From: Dongia mobilis
GTDB taxonomy: Bacteria; Pseudomonadota; Alphaproteobacteria; Dongiales; Dongiaceae
Reading direction: 5' to 3'
Length of the DNA stretch: 64,000 bases
Assembly: GCF_004363235.1 (NCBI RefSeq)
Contig: NZ_SNYW01000008.1
Coordinates: forward strand, 496,001-560,000
Part shown: positions 60,452-64,000 of the stretch, one piece after another
Position numbering within the stretch: the stretch's first letter is position 1
Layout of the letters: each line of letters opens with the position of its first letter
Notes under the pieces: model-generated
The model's database searches: none
What the model was told of the DNA's origin: nothing
What the model saw: the letters and a program-made list of their open reading frames with translations, nothing else
Made by a program: the position numbers and the translations under genes

Positions 60452-60652
60452 CTAGGCAATGATGTCGGGGAGCAGCTTGCTCTCCAGCTTGATCATCTGG
60501 TCTTTCAGGGCCAGCTTGCGCTTCTTCAACCGCTGGATCTGCAGCTGGTTGAAAGGCGAGGCCTCTTCCATGGCACGGATCGCCTCGTCCAGGTCGCGAT
60601 GTTCCGACCGCAATTCCTCCAGCTGCACGCGCAGCTCATTCACGCCGATCAT
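60452..60652 (-). CDS. YdcH family (DUF465) protein
   Basis: A ~66-aa helical hairpin protein with the DUF465 pattern RVQLEELRSEHRDLDEAI and NQLQIQRLKKRKLALKDQMI. Family members are small coiled-coil proteins of unknown function that are very common in alphaproteobacteria. ATG60652 and ATG60655 are adjacent; GGGAGATGG lies upstream. It converges with the gene at 59963 and is divergent from the toxin gene. Confidence 0.88.
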   Translation of the reverse strand: MIGVNELRVQLEELRSEHRDLDEAIRAMEEASPFNQLQIQRLKKRKLALKDQMIKLESKLLPDIIA

Positions 60653-60813
60653 CACGTTGCGACCATCTCCCTTGCTGGCGTGAGCTGATTTTTGAGTGAT
60701 TGCCGCCAGAGAGCTAATTTTACCGCAAAGCGACCCCGCGCGCCATCAAGCTGCTGTCGCGTATGGCCGTCTCCAGTTGCGTTGCCACCCCCGCTAAACC
60801 TCATAACCAAAAT

Positions 60814-60828
60814 GTTCCCATTTTGTTC
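60814..60828. promoter_or_regulatory. LexA (SOS) box, GTTC-N7-GTTC
   Basis: GTTC (60814-60817) and GTTC (60825-60828) are separated by exactly seven bases, the alphaproteobacterial LexA recognition motif. The box abuts the -35 hexamer of the toxin promoter, so bound LexA would block RNA polymerase. DNA damage should switch on the toxin/immunity pair. Confidence 0.72.
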
Positions 60829-60857
60829 TTGACTGAAATGCGTTTACGTTTTATACA
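60829..60857 (+). promoter_or_regulatory. Sigma-70-type promoter of the toxin gene
   Basis: TTGACT (60829-60834), a 17-nt spacer and TATACA (60852-60857) make a near-consensus promoter in locally AT-rich sequence. The start codon is 28 nt downstream, with GAGAAG at 60875-60880 as ribosome-binding site. Confidence 0.72.
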
Positions 60858-60885
60858 TAATACATAATCAGTGCGAGAAGAACCG

Positions 60886-62409
60886 ATGGCAGCCACCCCC
60901 TCCGGCCGGTACCGCGCCGCCTATAACCAGGCGGTCAATCCGGAGACCTGGATGCTGGGCGAGCCGATGGATGCGGCGACGCGGGCAGCGATCGAGCTCG
61001 GGATCGCGGGCGCCACCCCGCCGCATTACCAGGGGCCGGACGGCCGGCACTATTTCCACAACGCCCGCACCCTGGAAGACGCCGCCACCCGCGCCCACCG
61101 TGCTGGCCACGTCGCCGGCAAGACCATGGATGAGATCGCGGCCGAGGCGGCAGGGCCACAGGGCATGCCGGGCACGGACGCATATGTGGCATGGCGCCTA
61201 GGCAAGGCGACGCCACCGGGCGCGGCCAACGACAATGCCGCGCCGCCCGTGGCGGCTAAGCCTGTGGCTGAAAAATCTCAGGCGGCAAATCCTGCGGTCA
61301 CAAATCCAGCGACGTCGCAACCGGCGCCGGCAGGTCCGCCGGCAGCCAACGACAATCGGCAGGCCACCCCGCGGCCGATCGGTCGGCACGCGTCGGCCGG
61401 ACCGGTGTCATCCGGCAGCGGACCTCGCATCGTCAATGGGCGCGTCGCCGGCATGGCAGAGGCAGCGACCAGGCCCGGCATCACGCTGGAGGAGTTCGCG
61501 CAGGCCGCGGACGATCATGTCCGCCTGGGTGCACTTGGCCTCACCGGCGGTTATGCGGACGATGTCTCAGCCGGCCTCAACGCCTTCTTCGACATGCTGG
61601 GCGGCGCCAATCTCGCCGAAGCCTTTGCCGCCAACCAGGCAGCGGAGCGCCAGCGCACCGCGGCTGCCCGCGAACGCCGCGGCACGATGGGTGTCATCGT
61701 CGAGGCCGCACCCACCTTCCTGCCGGGCGGCGGTGACGCCGCCGGGCTCCTGGCCGATTTCAGGGATTACCTCGAGAACGGCGACCAATGGACCGCCGAT
61801 GACTGGGCCCTCGTCGCCGCCGGCCTAACCCCCGGCATGCCCAACCGCAGAACGGTGAAGTCGGGGAAGAAGATTGTCGATGATGTTCTGGACAACCGTA
61901 GCACTCGACAAAGCCTATTGGCTCAGATTGACCAGAGCAAAGCCAACGTGCTCACTGTGTCCGAAGCCAATCGGTTAGGTGGCGAACACAAGGGACTCAT
62001 CCATATTGCGGAGGCACTTCCAAAAAACAAGCGTGCGCGCGAACATCAGTCTGGAACAGACGGCGCATTTAGCGATGTCAGAACAAAAAAATTCGCTTCA
62101 GCAGCACTACGTTTTGTAAACCCAAACAAGCGTGGCCGAAACTTCATAAAATTCGAAGTGTCCGGGGTCTCCGACGACGGAAACTTCATTGAGCTCGCCG
62201 ATGCAAAGACGAAGCTCGCAATCTGGAGTAGAGGCCCGCAGCAAACGACGCTTCGTACTCTTGAACGAACCAAGGAAGCATTAATTCAGAATCCTGGCTA
62301 CCGAGTGGTTTATGAGTTCAATGATGTAATTTCTGAACAGAAGGCAAGACGATTCATCCAGAAGCACAACTATCACCACTATGTTCGAACGAGAATGAGG
62401 AAGCGATGA
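60886..62409 (+). CDS. Putative polymorphic toxin with C-terminal nuclease-like domain
   Basis: 507 aa, no signal peptide. Residues ~1-100 are a helical N-terminal module (YRAAYNQAVNPETWMLGEPM). An Ala/Pro/Asn linker follows (~110-155; AANDN twice), then a helical middle part (~185-330; GGYADDVSAGLNAFFDMLGG, ending GLTPGMPNRRT) of the pretoxin or phage-structural type. The C-terminal ~130 residues are basic and from AT-richer DNA. They contain Asp392/Asp397, FIELADAK with Asp439-Ala-Lys441, and a KALIQNPGYRVVYEF-like strand, consistent with a PD-(D/E)XK nuclease fold. ATG60886 is set by GAGAAG. The next gene overlaps by 4 nt. Confidence 0.72.
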   Translation: MAATPSGRYRAAYNQAVNPETWMLGEPMDAATRAAIELGIAGATPPHYQGPDGRHYFHNARTLEDAATRAHRAGHVAGKTMDEIAAEAAGPQGMPGTDAYVAWRLGKATPPGAANDNAAPPVAAKPVAEKSQAANPAVTNPATSQPAPAGPPAANDNRQATPRPIGRHASAGPVSSGSGPRIVNGRVAGMAEAATRPGITLEEFAQAADDHVRLGALGLTGGYADDVSAGLNAFFDMLGGANLAEAFAANQAAERQRTAAARERRGTMGVIVEAAPTFLPGGGDAAGLLADFRDYLENGDQWTADDWALVAAGLTPGMPNRRTVKSGKKIVDDVLDNRSTRQSLLAQIDQSKANVLTVSEANRLGGEHKGLIHIAEALPKNKRAREHQSGTDGAFSDVRTKKFASAALRFVNPNKRGRNFIKFEVSGVSDDGNFIELADAKTKLAIWSRGPQQTTLRTLERTKEALIQNPGYRVVYEFNDVISEQKARRFIQKHNYHHYVRTRMRKR

Positions 62410-63113
62410 GCGGGAAAGAAGTAGATCTGTTTCTGCATTATAAAGCCCGTCACGGCGAGAGTGTTGAAACGCGCCACAAAGAGATCATTGCCGCCATGCG
62501 ATCCTTGTCAGCTCCGTTCGGTTGGGGTGAAGTGTCAAAGTTGCCTCCGGCGCCAGACTGCGGGGAAGATTTGGGCGCAGGCTTTCATATCACGCTCAAC
62601 GTACCAGGAATTGAGTCGTACGGCACATATGTCTACCGCGGAGAAACTTACAAGTATCGAGACGAGAGCACATTCGATGACAAGCTCTCGATCAGTTTTG
62701 ATTCGAGGAACAAGTTCGTCGATTACCGCTTGGTCCTAGAAACGCATTTCCCGGCGGTGATCGGTGCCTTTCATGCTTATCTGGCAAAGGCATTCTTTGA
62801 TGACTACTTTGTTCGATATGAGGACCTCAATCAGGGTGCAGTGGATCGGCTGCGCAAGACACAAACCGTCGACATAAACGGCCGCAACAACATCTTCACG
62901 CTGCATCCGGCGCAGTATTGGGATGCCGAGCTCTGTGGCAAGGCGTTGGGCTATGGACCCGACGAAGTAATCCGGCGCCTCGAAGGGAATGTACCGCTGG
63001 TGCGGCCGTTGATGAATGGGGTCTACACGGTCTTCAACGATGATCCCGACCTCAGCTTCGAGGATTTTTGCGCCTTCAACGACCGCTTCAAGCCGGTGCT
63101 GGGATTGGAGTAG
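62406..63113 (+). CDS. Putative immunity protein of the nuclease toxin
   Basis: A 235-aa acidic, soluble protein with no signal peptide and no recognised family. It opens with KEVDLFLHYKARHGESVETR and continues through strands such as GAGFHITLNVPGI and aromatic-rich helices (AFFDDYFVRYEDLNQG). ATG62406 overlaps the toxin stop codon (ATGA). An acidic cytosolic partner directly after a modular basic toxin domain is the standard layout for an immunity protein; this role is inferred. Its first half is also AT-richer than neighbouring genes, so it probably moved with the toxin tip. Confidence 0.68.
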   Translation: MSGKEVDLFLHYKARHGESVETRHKEIIAAMRSLSAPFGWGEVSKLPPAPDCGEDLGAGFHITLNVPGIESYGTYVYRGETYKYRDESTFDDKLSISFDSRNKFVDYRLVLETHFPAVIGAFHAYLAKAFFDDYFVRYEDLNQGAVDRLRKTQTVDINGRNNIFTLHPAQYWDAELCGKALGYGPDEVIRRLEGNVPLVRPLMNGVYTVFNDDPDLSFEDFCAFNDRFKPVLGLE

Positions 63114-63185
63114 CCGACCGCGGCAGGCTTGCGTCCATGGCAGCGGGCGGGCTAGAGATCGGGGTGGCAAATCGAGGACTTCCCC

Positions 63186-64000
63186 ATGGCGCACAACCCC
63201 GACATCCAGAACCTGGAGACCCGCACTTTCGATCTTGTCATCCGGGGCGGGCATGTGGCGACGCCCAACGGGCTGGAGAACCTCGATATCGGCGTTGCTG
63301 GCGGCAAGATCGTCGGGCTCGGGGTGATCCCGGCCGGGCGCGCCGGCCAGGAATTCGACGCCACGGGCCTCACCGTGCTTCCTGGCGTCATCGACACCCA
63401 GGTGCATTTCCGCGAACCCGGTCTCGAGCACAAGGAAGATCTGGCGAGCGGCACGGCCGGGGCGGCTTTGGGTGGCGTCACAGCCATCTTCGAGATGCCG
63501 AACACCAATCCCAACACGCTGGATGCCGCCGCCATCAACGACAAGCTGGCGCGGGCCCGGGGCCGCGCCTGGGTCGACCATGCCTTCTTCATGGGGGCTT
63601 CCGACGAGAACGCATCGCAGCTGGGCGAGTTGGAAAAGCTGCCGGGCTGCGCCGGTGTCAAGATCTTCATGGGTTCCTCCACCGGTTCGCTGCTGGTGGC
63701 CGATGACGAGACGCTGGAGGAGGTGCTGCGCCACGGCCGCCGCCGCGTCGCCATCCATGCCGAGGACGAGATGCGCCTGCGCGAACGCCTGGCGCTGGTG
63801 AAGGACGGGGCCGACCCCGACCAGCATCCAGTCTGGCGCGATGTCGAGACGGCGGTCCGGGCGACGACGCGCATCCTCAAGATCGCGCGCAAGGCCGGGC
63901 GGCGCATCCATGTGCTGCATGTCTCGACCGCCGACGAGATGCCGATCCTCGCTGCTCACAAGGACATTGCAACGGTCGAGGTGCTGACCCATCATCTCAC
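63186..64000 (+). CDS. pyrC: Dihydroorotase-like amidohydrolase (3' partial)
   Basis: 271 codons to the window end. The metal-binding motif DTQVHFREPGLEHKEDLASG is that of class I dihydroorotases and related hydantoinase-like enzymes. The carboxylated Lys is in GVKIFMGSSTGSL, followed by AIHAEDE and HVLHVSTADEMP. It closes dihydroorotate in pyrimidine synthesis; allantoinase is a less likely alternative. ATG63186 has GAGGA 9 nt upstream. The end of the gene is outside the window. Confidence 0.9.
   Translation, partial: MAHNPDIQNLETRTFDLVIRGGHVATPNGLENLDIGVAGGKIVGLGVIPAGRAGQEFDATGLTVLPGVIDTQVHFREPGLEHKEDLASGTAGAALGGVTAIFEMPNTNPNTLDAAAINDKLARARGRAWVDHAFFMGASDENASQLGELEKLPGCAGVKIFMGSSTGSLLVADDETLEEVLRHGRRRVAIHAEDEMRLRERLALVKDGADPDQHPVWRDVETAVRATTRILKIARKAGRRIHVLHVSTADEMPILAAHKDIATVEVLTHHL

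Noticed and set aside
60886-63113. Reading the 60886 gene as a prophage structural protein
   Set aside because: The middle part resembles phage-type or pretoxin helices, but there are no other phage genes, and the overlapping acidic partner and SOS box fit a toxin/immunity pair better. Kept as a lesser alternative.
1-64000. tRNA, rRNA or riboswitch genes
   Set aside because: No cloverleaf-like or rRNA sequence and no known riboswitch core was seen in the gaps by eye; a covariance-model search (Infernal/tRNAscan-SE) would settle it.

Overview
The window is about 64 kb of GC-rich chromosome from an alphaproteobacterium, probably Rhodospirillales or a close relative. Supporting signs are the split b/b' ATP synthase F0 operon (atpI-atpB-atpE-atpF'-atpF), the lgt-MidA-PgeF block beside a UbiK-like gene, the fabD-fabG-acpP-fabF-mltG block, rpsF-rpsR-rplI, HWE/HisKA_2-type kinases, and a LexA box of the alphaproteobacterial GTTC-N7-GTTC type. 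No rRNA, tRNA, CRISPR array or insertion sequence was recognised. Both ends are cut inside genes: a DsbD C-terminus on the left and a dihydroorotase on the right.

Layout. 0-10 kb: DsbD end, peroxiredoxin, RecQ, DMT exporter, MarC protein, the minus-strand lgt-midA-pgeF-cupin run, a UbiK-like protein, YbjN, ProC and a YbaK deacylase. 10-18 kb: a signalling block with two PAS histidine kinases in one operon, a membrane class III nucleotide cyclase, an AraC regulator, CorA and a TetR regulator. 19-26 kb: a catabolic/uptake island with an FAH hydrolase divergent from a GntR regulator, an ABC importer with two different permeases, a second FAH hydrolase and a TauE/SafE exporter. 25.8-30.4 kb: an NCS1 permease with a newly noted 53-aa coupled membrane protein, an aldehyde dehydrogenase, an XRE-cupin regulator and a LysE exporter. 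30.5-35.3 kb: ammonium transporter with a 57-aa membrane protein, then the phage shock region (pspF divergent from a sigma-54 promoter driving a 67-aa protein, pspA, pspB, pspC). 35.3-41 kb: aspartoacylase-like enzyme, LysR regulator, DECR-type SDR, cytosine-deaminase-like amidohydrolase, GFA protein and phasin. 41-50.4 kb: ATP synthase F0 operon, SMC, DsbA-like protein, DUF721 protein, MutY. 50.4-53.1 kb: copper delivery operon (DUF2946, SCO, PCuAC, cytochrome c) and a P-loop kinase. 53.2-60.7 kb: ribosomal proteins L9/S18/S6, GFA protein, fatty acid synthesis and MltG, YdcH.

The most unusual locus is at 60.8-63.1 kb: a modular protein with a GC-rich N-terminal part, an Ala/Pro linker and an AT-richer C-terminal domain resembling a PD-(D/E)XK nuclease, overlapping by 4 nt with a 235-aa partner. 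This is the architecture of a polymorphic toxin with its immunity protein. Its promoter has a perfect GTTC-N7-GTTC LexA box touching the -35 element, so it looks like a DNA-damage-induced, bacteriocin-like system. Other features worth attention are small unannotated membrane proteins paired with transporters, and several long perfect palindromes upstream of ybjN, amt and pspF.
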